DNA of 64,000 nucleotides from NCBI GenBank assembly GCA_001792895.1, contig MARA01000045.1, positions 62,001 to 126,000 of the forward strand, read 5' to 3'. The notes below the pieces were generated by a model that did no database searches, was not told the origin of the DNA, and saw only the letters and a program-made list of their open reading frames with translations. Source of the DNA: Lentinus brumalis. Its lineage: Eukaryota; Basidiomycota; Agaricomycetes; Polyporales; Polyporaceae. Every line of letters begins with the position of its first letter. Within the stretch, counting starts at the first letter, position 1. The translations under genes and the position numbers were made by a program. This document shows positions 32,101 through 42,664 of the stretch, one piece after another.

Positions 32101-34738
32101 TTCCGACTACATCGTCCTGCAGGCTGCGATACTCACCTGCAAGATATAGACACGCTTTTGGTATGCGATTTGTAAGATCGCAGTCCGGGAACGGCCATTA
32201 TGAGTTCGTGCCCCAGCAGCCAGAAGGTCGACGTTCCACTCGGCATCGAGACCGACAACAATCTCAGAGTCGGGATCTTCAGCGCTGTCCATAATGGTGA
32301 GGATGGCACGGTCAATTGTCTGAACGTCCCCATGAACGAAGACCGTGACGTCTTCGGGAAGAACCAACGGGTCAAGGTGGGCGTATTTCTCGACTGGGAT
32401 GACATCCTCTTGTAAAGACGGAAAGCACGACTCGAGGAACTGCTTATCCGCCATGTTGTCTGTGTAGAAGAGCGTCGGTTGACGGTGTCCGTAGCGTACA
32501 AGAGCCTCGCGCATCCGCTTGAGTGCAAGTTCGAACTGGGAGTGAGCCTTGGTGGCGACGAGATCGCAGATCCTGAGCTCGCCCCTTTCATTGGTGACCG
32601 ACAGAAGACCGACATATATTTCGACACTGTTGAGCTTGAAGATGTGTTTCGTGATCTGTACATACAAGCCCAGATCATCAATAAAACTACAGCGAATGAG
32701 GCAATGGGACACAGACCTTATGACTATGATCGACGGCACATACTTCGCCCGAGAGCATCGACGTGTGCTGGTCGATATCTGCCATATGTTCCTCAACTCC
32801 ACAATCGTACATATCCCGAAGCCATTGTGAGCTGGGGACGAAGCCATGGTATCCATCGAGAGAGGTGTCGTCGAAGGGAAGGAAGGGCGCAAACCGCTCG
32901 TTAGAGAGCCACTCCGCGGTATGTCGTCGACCCTGGAGGTAGTGGAGGTATTGGAGATGTAGTTGGTCGTGGCGCCGTAGATGGTGCACCCGCAGCGTGT
33001 CCGAAAACTGCTTCGCGCCCATCCCATTCTGTACACATGAGCGTAGAAGTTCGTACACCTGAACAGAAAGACCACTCCTGTAGCTCAGACGGGCCGGAAA
33101 CTCTGCGCGAAGCTCCGGTGGGAGCACGGCAAGTATGCGCGAGTCCCAGCTTCGAAACGTCAGAGTGCCCTTCTTTCCTGTGTTGGGGTTGGTGCAGACA
33201 CTGCAGCGATAGATGTACCCAATCAGCCAGAACGGCCGATGGAGATCCACCACTTTCCGAGGATATCGTATGTGACCATCACGTCCGAGAGCATTGCGGC
33301 AGTTCGGACATGGAATGCCTCGGGAAACTAATGAAAGCGGGTCCCAAAGGAAGAACGCCGGAGCGTAGAGAGACTGAGGGGAGGGTTTCTGATTACGGAG
33401 CAAGAAGTAGGCCGCCTTCTGCGTGAACCAGAAGGTACCTTGCCGATATGGAGGAGGGAGCTTGTCCGGCCCTAGACGATCGCGTGCCTCAGCGACTCTC
33501 TCGTTGAACGCCTCCATGAGCCACGATGGACGCGCTCTTCGAGTGCGCGTGTCTCGAGCTCCTTGACCAGCATCTTCTCCGGCGTGAACCTCAGCTGGAT
33601 CTTGGCCCACATCATCATCGGGCTCGTCGTCCTCCTGGCCAACCCCATCAAGGACGAAGGTGTTGTACAGGTTGTCGTTGTCGCCCTCAGGAGGAGAGTC
33701 AACGAAAGGCTGTGACGGGTCTTCTTCAGGGATAACGATGGAGACCGCACGAGGAACTTGAACGCGGTCAGACATGGGTGGGTGCTCCGAAACACGGTTT
33801 TGGTCACCGTCTGATGAGGTACATCAGTAAACCAGATTCCTAGAGGCTACAACACACGCACCAGTCAAGCTCCGCTGATCGCCTCGAAAACCGCTGCTGT
33901 TTCCGCTGCCTTCTGGAGGAGGCAAACTAGAGGAGGCCTTGGATGACGTACTTGAAGCCGCCCCAGTGGCAAGTCTGAGTGCATGACGCTCCTCTCCCAG
34001 GGACGTGTGCGTGTTGCGTGCAGAGCCATCCCGGGTGCTATCCTGTCGCATCTGTTGAGCTGAGGGCACCCCAGGGACACGTAGCTTGCCCTGCGAACAA
34101 ATATGAGCATAAGGAATCAATGAGAATATGCTGAGGGTGAGACATACTGATGCGGTGATGGTGTACTCAATTTGCTTTGGCGGTCCAGGATCGCTCGACA
34201 AAACCTTGCGAGGCCGCCCCGGTTTTCGTCTGGGCACGTCCGGTATCTCGCCCGCTGCTTCGGCTGCCTTGCGTGCGAGTTGTCGTGGACCTGTACCACG
34301 CGGACGACCCGGCCCTCGCTTTACGGGCACCTCCGAGTCCCTGGACGACGAGCCTTCAACTTGAGTAGTCAATGGGGTATTCTTGCTGCCCAGCGGCCTG
34401 CCTCGTCGAGTATCGGTCTCGGAAGACATGTTACTAGTCGTGAGGACAAGGGCACAAGGGGTAGTGGGGCGCGTCTTGGGCAGGCTGTTCGCGGAGATCG
34501 CGACATCCTCAGCCCTTGAGGCACTGTCCTGCACCTCCGTGCCAGTGATGAACTCGATAACTCTAGAGCTAAGTATGACAGTATTCAGTTGTAAGTGATG
34601 CAAGCGTAATGAAATCACCACATACCTGGGAAGCTGCCCCTCCACAGACGGCGAGCTCTTCTCCCACTCATCCATCGCGCGTCCGAAGTCGCCGTCGGAA
34701 AGCTCTTCGAATAGAGCTGCGTCGTCCTGATCTTCCAT
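29159..34738 (-). CDS. AT-hook, DUF6729, transposase-like and DEDDy 3'-5' exonuclease fusion
   Basis: One gene of about 1700 aa. Exons: 34738-34626, 34568-34148, 34090-33862, 33810-32717, 32655-32137, 32047-30392, 30330-29887, 29834-29607, then a last exon ending 29159. Three AT-hooks come first (RRGRPLGSKN, KRGPGRPRGTG, RKPGRPRK). A DUF6729-type zinc region follows (LWDPLSLVSRGIPCPNC, YRCSVC). Next is an RNase-H/transposase-like stretch: AVDHSHKITKHIFKL, LVATKAHSQF and FYTDNMADKQFLE. The DEDDy exonuclease is complete: GLDAEW (Asp and Glu), HTDLRHL (Asp) and YAALDAYACLRIYEEL (Tyr and Asp). It ends with a zinc cluster (CAKCGDAKYC, CPKPCQDCGQRACRGRN). Spliced frames close through exon 8. The final exon is in another frame with no acceptor to fix it, so a small frameshift near 29540-29567 is likely. 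Probably an element-borne nuclear protein. Confidence 0.8.
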
Positions 34739-35460
34739 GGTTTCCTCCCGGACTTCCTGGTGTACAGACAGAGCTCCGTGCACGCAGCTATGAATCGCAG
34801 TAGGTAAGCTCGTGGTAGGTGACAAGGCACGGAGAAAAGCTCACCACAGACACAGCCGAGCGGCACATGTGCCCGCCCACGATCTCCATTCTCGGAGTTG
34901 AAGTTCAGGGTCCATGGCCATTGCCAGCCGCCCGGCGGGCATCGCGCTGCCGTTGGATCGCGCTGCAACCAAGAGAGACTTGCCGAAAGACTCACTGGAC
35001 CGATTGTATAGCACTCAAGCGGCAAAGAAAGTGTGTCTATTCGAGTTCGCGGTAGTCTACAGCAGCGGACGCGTCGAGGTCAGGAGGAGCACGGACGCGA
35101 CTGGAGCGCGTCTCGGCAAATTCCGAATTTACCTGATATGGTAGCTGTGCGTAATCATGTTTACGTGCGCTATCCGTATCGCTATCCGCCAGCACAATCC
35201 GTAGCGACCCCCGAATTTTGAAGGTGGAACAAGAACCCGCGATGACTCCCAGCCGCCAGCGGTAAGTGACTCACGCAACGAGCGCTAACCAGCCTGTGAA
35301 GTTCTGACTGTCCCAACGACAGTGTCACCCCAAACAACCCCTGCAGGATGAATAATCTTCATTGCGTCTAAGTATGAAGGGACTTGAGAATGTGAGCGGA
35401 TTGTTGCGCACGAAGGGTGAGGGGCAAAATTGACATACTGATCGCCGTCTGTGGGCTATC
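34739..35460. other. Intergenic, no gene seen
   Basis: Upstream region of the exonuclease-transposase gene, next to the 3' end of the AP-1 pseudogene. No repeat or gene could be supported. Confidence 0.55.
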
Positions 35461-36776
35461 AAGCGCGCCTGTAGTAGCGTGTCGATACACGAAGTGCTTA
35501 GTGAAATCCAGCACGAGAAGGCCTGGTAGCCGCTCTTATTGACGATCTTGAGGTCCCGGACTTGGATGACGGACACGACGGTGACGGGTGAGCGCCCCTC
35601 GGGCGACTCTATGGTCTGAACTCTGGTGAGTGCAGCATTCGCGCGAGAGGTCAAACAACGACGATATGACCTACCTCCTCGTACACTCGGAAGACCGAAA
35701 AGCGCGCGCCTGAGAAGCTCACGGCCACCGCCGAGCTGCTTCATTATCTATGCAAAGGCAGCCTTGTCTGGCACGTAGGAACCGCAGTCTGTTGATGACT
35801 GCAGAGATGTAGTGTCGACGTTGAGGCCAGGGGCGCGAGGTAGATACGTATCTTGAACTTGGGCGTATAGGCGTCGTTTTGTACGGGCACGTAGATCTCC
35901 ACATTGTTCGCGCGAACTTTCCGCTTGAACTACGCGCTGACCTTGACCATGCATTCTATCCTACTCCTTTTCTCAATGCTAGACCTGAACAACGTCAACC
36001 TTCCGTGCAGGGTGAACAGCAGCGCGAGTACTCACAACAGCTTCAACCCAGACGAACGGCTTGGCGGCGTACATAAACCATACGACATGAGTTCGGACTC
36101 GCCATCAGGCGTGATGGAGGAGATCACGTCCGCGTTCGCGTTCACCAAGAGATTGACACTCTCTCCAGGACGTCCAGGAAGACTTTGTTCCAACTTCTTG
36201 CGAGTGCGGCTGCCCTCTGACGGCCACGACACGGCATCGTGACCGCAACTAGCGGGCAGACTTCAAGCTCGACTTCGAAAGACTCTTGTGTGATGTCTGG
36301 GAGCATGCGTCCGCAAGAAGTACAGAAACAGAAACTCAGGGGACGTACTCTTGCAAAATCTTGCTCTCCATCGTCCGGCCATGGGGCTAGCTTAAGGTCC
36401 ATTAGCTCATGTACGATGGCGAGGTTGTCGTGGACGGACGCCTGTCAAAGTTCTCGTAAATCACGACCTGGACGAGGCATGCGTTGGAGAAGAGAATGAT
36501 CTCCGCAGCGTTCTTGTTGCATTAATTACAAGGAGAGAAATGTGGAGAAGTACTGTTTCATCGTCCGTTTTGCCGATCATAACCGTTCGACTGCCTGGAC
36601 TAACGACGGAAGTTTGACTGCCCGACGTGCATGTAGTCACTCCCTCCTTCGTGAAGCATGTCGTGACGCTACCCCTGCTCCTCCAGGCTAGCAGATTAAG
36701 CTTAAAGACGTCGTCGTGGTAGAACGCTGGATGAGGGGGCTTGTCCTTGAGATCGAGAATTGCGATCGCTGGCCAT
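35461..36776 (-). pseudogene. Decayed AP-1 clathrin adaptor mu subunit
   Basis: A nearly full-length but broken relative of the AP-1 complex medium chain, which sorts cargo at the trans-Golgi and endosomes. In order on the minus strand the fragments read AIAILDLKDK, CFTKEGV, DYMHVGQSNF, NKNAAEIILFS, VHDNLAIVHELMD, MESKILQEYV, NKVFLDVLE, SVNLLVNANADVI, ITPDGESELMSYG, KPFVWVEAV, ANNVEIYVPV, KQLGGGRELLRRALFGLPSV, IQVRDLKIVNKSGYQAF. They lie in at least three frames. Two in-frame stops are visible: TAG at 35930-35932, where family members have Gln before FKR, and TAG at 35748-35750, where Trp is usual. About 60 residues are missing between LLVNANADVI and ITPDGESEL. It shares a short promoter region with the PQ-loop gene at 37024. 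Confidence 0.88.
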
Positions 36777-37023
36777 CGCGGATGCTGAGGGGGTTCTGCG
36801 CAATCCCCGTCTTTACGAGCTGGCTATGGCTGGGAAGCAACGTGCGCTGAAATTTGTTCCAGATAACTAGTCGAGCAGCAACCAGCAGAACGAGCAAACA
36901 AGTACTTAGCAGAGCGGTGATGGAAGAGAACGAAAGTATGTACTCCCGTCCCGCGCGTCGTACGTGCGCTTACACGCCTGAACGGGCGAGCGTCGGTCGC
37001 GTTCCGCCTTGCCTCCTGCCACC

Positions 37024-38485
37024 ATGTCCGTCTGCGAGCCTGTATGTCTTCGAGGCTGCTATTCACGTCTTACACTGACAATGAGCTGTAGCATCACGAT
37101 GTCGCGGCCAACGCACTCACAGCGTTCATGTGCGTCGGCATAACGGTCTCGTATCTGCCGCAGGTACGCGCGGGTGGCTGCGGACCATGCTGAAATGGGC
37201 CACTGACTTCCGCTCGCAGCACTGGAGGATTATTTCTGCAAAGTCATCGGAGGGCTTCAGTCCATGGTTCTTGCTGCTGGGAGGGATGTCGTCTGCCTCG
37301 GGCATGCTGAACATGTGAGCCTCCTCGCGGTCCCTTTGACTTTCGCTGCTGACGGTGGCATGGTATAGCATCGTCGTGCAGTGGGGAATCGTGAAGTGCT
37401 GTAGGGTTCTTGTGAGTACTATCTCATACATATCTCTATGATGACGTTTCGCCAACGCGCATATACCTTACCTGCAGAGCTTCGGAAGCTGCATCGAATC
37501 CATCGCGGGTATCTTCCAACTCGCCCTCGTCTGGGTACTCTTCGTGATGATGTTAGTGGCGTCCTATTCTTTGTGGTCCAAGGACTGACGATGCATTCAG
37601 CCTCGTACTGTACATGATCTACTACCCACCACACCTCAAGTATGTCGAGGTAGATGTCGACCTCCCGAACGACATGCCTCCTCAACATATCAAGACACAT
37701 GTCAAGCGCGAGGAATGGAAGCTCTCAATCACCCTGTCCTGGGTTATCTTCTGGCACATGTGCGTCATAGTCTACTGCTTCCCGTACCTATACTCACTCT
37801 GCCTTGCCGTTCTTGCAGTGCGTTCCTCATCTTCGTCACGTTCTTGCTTCTCACGACCAATCCAGCCCCGGATGGTGGATACCGCTCGCACCAGATCGAG
37901 CTCTGGGCGACGTTCCTCGGAGTTTCCTCTGCCATCCTCGCCATGTTCCAGTATACCCCACAGATCGCGCATACATGGCGCATCAAGCATGTAGGCGCAC
38001 TCAGCATCCCAATGATGTGTATCCAGACTCCAGGAGCGGTCCTTATGGTTCTCAGTATCGCCATCCGCCCGGGGACCAACTGGACAAGTGCGTACCCTTT
38101 CCGTCTCTCATACTCCGCGCCGAAGTCGAGAAGTGCTGAGCTAACCTGTGACCGCCATGTAGCCTGGATCCCATACGCCGTCGCAGGCGTGATGCAAGGC
38201 ATCCTGCTCGTCATGTGCATCATCTTCCGCGCACGCCAACACGCACTAGGCCTGGATGACTTCGGGCGGCCCCTCAACGCCCCACCTTCCAATACTTCCT
38301 CCCCCGACGTCCCGCCTACAACGCCCGCCGTCGAGGCCGCGGTCGGCGATGCCGTGCATAGCGACGTGCGCAGCGAACACGGTGTCGATGCTGCCGTTCC
38401 CGCTGGCGAAGCAACGCCACTCCTGTCGGGGAAGCAGCGCAACGCGGGCAAGGGCAAGGGCCTGCTTCGTTGGCTGAAGCGGTGA
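37024..38485 (+). CDS. PQ-loop repeat membrane transporter
   Basis: A 350-aa multi-pass membrane protein with two PQ-loops, related to vacuolar/lysosomal exporters of the cystinosin and YPQ/PQLC2 group. Exons: 37024-37041, 37092-37163, 37220-37314, 37369-37411, 37478-37551, 37601-37759, 37819-38087, 38163-38485; all phases close. Spliced text: ANALTAFMCVGITVSYLPQ then HWRIISAKSSEGFSPWFLLL (first PQ-loop, where the intron falls right after Pro-Gln), and MFQYTPQIAHTWRIKHVGAL (second PQ-loop). Seven hydrophobic segments are expected. The C-terminus is a polar tail ending ATPLLSGKQRNAGKGKGLL, whose acidic/dileucine-like ATPLL suits vacuolar sorting. The first exon is 18 nt (MSVCEP). The substrate, perhaps basic amino acids, cannot be read from sequence. 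Confidence 0.9.
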
Positions 38486-41400
38486 GAGTATACCTTGTTT
38501 TATCTGATTCTCAAACTTGGGATTATGGATCGTATCGTACACGCTGTGATGTCTAATCATACCATTACCCCGGATCTTACTATGTCATATTCACTGGAGT
38601 TCGCAGGCAGGATGCAGGTGTCCTGCAAGGTTGGACGCGAGGAGATGAAACACGACCATCGTCACCTCAGTGTCCGCACGATGAGCTGTGATCGCAGGTC
38701 TCGACTCCCAGTCGACGGAGCTCCGGCCATCCAAATCTCTGTCTCAAACAGGGCACTCGACAATCACCTCCTCAAAAGAGAAAAAAACGCGTCCGAGGTC
38801 AGCCACTTCTTTCCCCCAACAGCCGTATGCGCTCAAGACAGGCAACGTCCCTTCCCTTCCCGACGCTGTCGCTCGATCTCCAGAGCCTCAAGCCACGCTC
38901 CGAGATTGTCGCAAACGCCTGGTCTTGCGTCAGATCGCTGCACGCTGCAGAGCGCGGGGAGGAACCATGTTGCCCGAGGACGGCGTGGTGTCCGTATCCT
39001 GTTCGGGTGTCGGGATGGACGACTACGGTCGGGGATGAGGCGCTTTGCGATCCGGGTGAGTGTCATACTCGATCTGGACGTGGCCCGCCTGCAGAAGGGT
39101 CAGAGAAGGTCTCTGGATCGGAAAGCGGGGAAGACGAACGACGCTCGAACGCTGAACGCCTCGGCATGGACGCCGGGGGTAGGTCCAGATGGCAGCCTCT
39201 AAGTTCAATGGTACGGATCACCTTGCGTATCTCTGAGAGATGTAGTTCCTAGGAAAGGCAGGGGCGACAGAATATCGCAGCCTAGCCACGCTTCCTGGAG
39301 GCGAGCTCGTCGTCTCGAAGTTTGAATTGGGTGGTGAGTTTATTTCTAAGTCCTCCATGTCTGACCGTGTTGTGCCGCTCATTGCTGTCATCTTGAAAGC
39401 TCGAAGCGTCGAACCGGGGTGGTTTGTTTCCTCGTCCTTCCCCTTAATGCACCGTGCGTCTCTCGCTTCCTAAGCATCTCCTCTTCCTCTGCCTAATATC
39501 CTCCACTACCCAGGCGCCATACCGATATGTACTTGGTCAGTCCCACTCGGTCATCAACGTGTCTCCCGCCTCCTGCCGCCCTCGTGCTCACTGCTGCCCG
39601 AACTGCCAAACGTCAACATTGCCGGGAACAATTAGTGGCGGTCGCCGTCTCCAGTGGCAGTGTCTGTCCTCGGGTTGCCAAGTAGTCTGGGACCATTGCC
39701 AGGAATGAACGCGAAACGGTCAGGAACAACAACGTTAGCGTTGGCATGCGTCGCAACGTTTATATACACACCCACCCAGCACCCACGGTTTCCAAGTCGC
39801 CGACGCCAGGGTCACGCGAGAGTGAGTAGAGTCACGCACAACAGCGGCCTTGCTGGACCAGCCGTACAGGATGAACAGCTGGAACCCCGAATCTTGCAAT
39901 GAGCCCACCCAAACCGCCGTCGGTGGGCCAAAGACGAAGTTTCGGCCTCGAGGCTCACGGCAGCGGCACAACCCTCTTGACTGCCGCGGCCCGCGGTAAT
40001 CGGTGGCGTCCACGGCTCGGCGAGTCCGACGTCGGAAAAGTCGTGAGTGACAAGGTCAGACTGGCGTCAGATAAGTACTTACTCACTTGCTTCAGGCCCA
40101 GGGACCCTCGTGTCGCCGTGCCGTTCACCCATTGGCATTTTGCAGCGACACTTATTGGGGAGAGCGACCTCGGGCGGCATCCGGACTCGGTGCTACTGCT
40201 GCTAACGGAGGACGGACGCTCACGGACCTCGACGAAGGCCAGGAACGAGCGGACGGCAGGATGCAGCCTTCCCCACTGCTTCCCGACTTCCATGCGAGCT
40301 CAAAATGAGCAGTGAAACGTAATGGACGAGAAGTCGTCGTGCACCGTGCTTCCGCACCGTGACCATCGGACATGTGGCGTGCACCGTGCACCGTGCTCGT
40401 TCAACGTTCGGGCTTCACCCTCGACGGTGGACGTCGACGTGCCCATTTCTGGCAGTGTGGGCTCGTGAAGGGCTCTCGCTGCGTTTGTGACGAAGATGTG
40501 CAGAGTTTGAGTGCTGCGTCTTGCGGGAGCTGCGTTGTGGCTCGGGCGCTGGGCGTATCGCTCGATGCCGTCCTCCGCAGTGAGGTCATGGCAGCTGGGC
40601 AGGCATCGAGTGCGTCCTTACTGCGTCCGAGTCCGAGCTGTGGCACGAACTCAAAGCTCAAAGCTCGAAGCTTGCAGAGAGTGGCTGGGAAGGGCGGTTT
40701 GTCGGCGGCCGCGTCGTTTCTGAGGAAAACGGGTCCTCTTTCCTGTCGCGGCCGCCACTGCTTATCGCGCACGGACTGCGAGTCCTGCTAAGTGGAAGCC
40801 TTAGCCTGGAATGCAGACAGCTTGAGTGAAGTGCGCGCGAACGACCAGAAGACACGTCTCCGATACTCACTGGGTGTAACGCCTATGGACTCGGAGATCC
40901 AAGGCAAGATGCAATCACTACACGACCGTGCAATGCACCCGGGGCGTCAGATAAAGCTCGCCCTCTTCCAAACACTTCCGCGCCGTGCCACATATGCAAC
41001 TCGTTAGCTCGTATGCATCGAGATTCGACTCAGAATAATTGCACATGTGCGCCGCTTCTCCGACCTGCGAGCTCGCCGCTCGAAGAACGAAATCGAACCC
41101 TTTTATCGGCGGGGTCCGCGAGACCATTTTGATTTACTTACTTACCATCGGCGTTCTGTACGCCGCGCCGTCATACGTTTGTGTGGAGCGATCAGAGATA
41201 TAATATATCTTGCCGTAGTGCCACTGCGACCTTGGCTTCGATGCTCCGGGTCGGCATTCGAAGCCTTCATACATAACCCTGCGCCTCGGGCAATCGCTCT
41301 CCGTCTCTTCTCCTCCTCCCTCCTCCTCCGCGTTCGCGCGCGTCTCCGCTGCTGCTGGATATCTGTGCGCACCTCCTGGCTGGCTCTTCTCTCCGCTAGG

Positions 41401-42664
41401 ACTGTGCACACTATCTGGGGTCTGGACATTGGCTCGCCTCGCCGAGCGGACCTCCCAGGAAAAGGACTCATCTAGAGACAGAGATCTGTATAAAGTTCAA
41501 AGCATGGTCGCCCATCTGTCCATGGGCCAGGCTGGGGAGGTTATGGGGTCGTCGCAACACGAGGTGAGTATTCGTATCGCGTCTTTCATTTCCCAATGTT
41601 TCCCGTCCGTTTAGGACCTGCGCGGCGTCATTGGCGTGGGCGGTGAGGGTATCTTCTTGCGGGCACCGAGAAGCATGTATGCTTAACAAGCTCTTGCTCA
41701 CGTCCGGGTGTTGGCGCACGCGCTCTCGCTATGACGCAGTGGTTTCCAGAGGGAAAAGTTGAGTCCTGCGATGCGCCGTACCCCCGCGGAGAGCAGACGA
41801 AAAAGGACGATGGTGGTTGTTCGAGGAGAGCGCTTGTGCGTCTGACTGCGAGTCTGACTCTCAGCTGCATGCCCGATGTACGTCCGACTAGTATTCCTGT
41901 GCCGCAGTGTCCTCGGATGGGAGCCCGGAGCGCGAACGGGCTGCAATGCATATCGCCACCCCGCGCAGAGTTGTGGCGTTTGGCTAGTGCTCCAGGCGGT
42001 CTGTGACCGACCCTCTGCCGTTCGTCTCGGCTCGGTGGCGACGCGTCTTCGCGTCTCCGCGTCCTCGATGCTTGCGGTCGAGGTGGGCGTGCGCGACCGT
42101 CGCGTGCCCTCGCGTGCCCCTGGAGTACTAGCCGGCGAGGTCATGTCCGGGGTCGACGCGAGGAGAAGAGCTCCTCCTCAACGGGAAGCTGTGCCTACCC
42201 GGCCATCATCCTGATTCCATCTTGTGCTCTCCTCTTCCAGTTTTTAGTCTCGCACGGGATCGAGGTCGCAGTCGGGGCCGAGTAATGGACGCACAGCGCG
42301 GCGAGTCGAGCTGCCTTGTGCCGTAAGGCTGAAGGTGCCTGACTTGTGCCTGCGTTTGTGCGGCGTGTCCGTGCGCAATTGCTGCGCGAGTCTAAATCGC
42401 GTCTGTTGTCTGTGATATGTCTTCGCAAGGCACAGCACGCTATCACACCGCAGGCGCTGCAAGACATGTCACTGTATCACCTCCCTAGGGCCGAGACAGA
42501 CGGAATCACTCACTTAGACGAGACCGCCCGCGACGGGCATCTTATCATCTCCCGCCGACGCCTGCGTCTGTACTCTCTTCTACACGCCCATCATGCCCTC
42601 CCTGCACGCCTTGTAGCAATAATACTTATCACTCCATCCTGCCTTCCAGCCCTCTCCAAGCCCC
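38486..42664. other. 4.2-kb region without a defensible gene
   Basis: Many frames on both strands overlap, typical of GC-rich non-coding DNA. Possible relics are a Zn-ribbon-like CCPNC...CxxxGC stretch at 39454-39708 and a peptide with ISNRALDNH-like character near 38720-38960. None forms a closed exon chain. Small purine/pyrimidine-biased runs occur near 41305-41335. Confidence 0.5.

Noticed and set aside
12223..34738. TET/JBP dioxygenase gene expected near KDZ-type elements
   Set aside because: No HxD...H/R dioxygenase pattern was found in any of the island genes.
35904..36242. 112-codon plus-strand frame
   Set aside because: Antisense to the AP-1 mu pseudogene, which explains the sequence better.
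39899..40315. 138-codon plus-strand frame starting MSPPKPPSVG
   Set aside because: Contains splice-like sites but no consistent model and no family mark.
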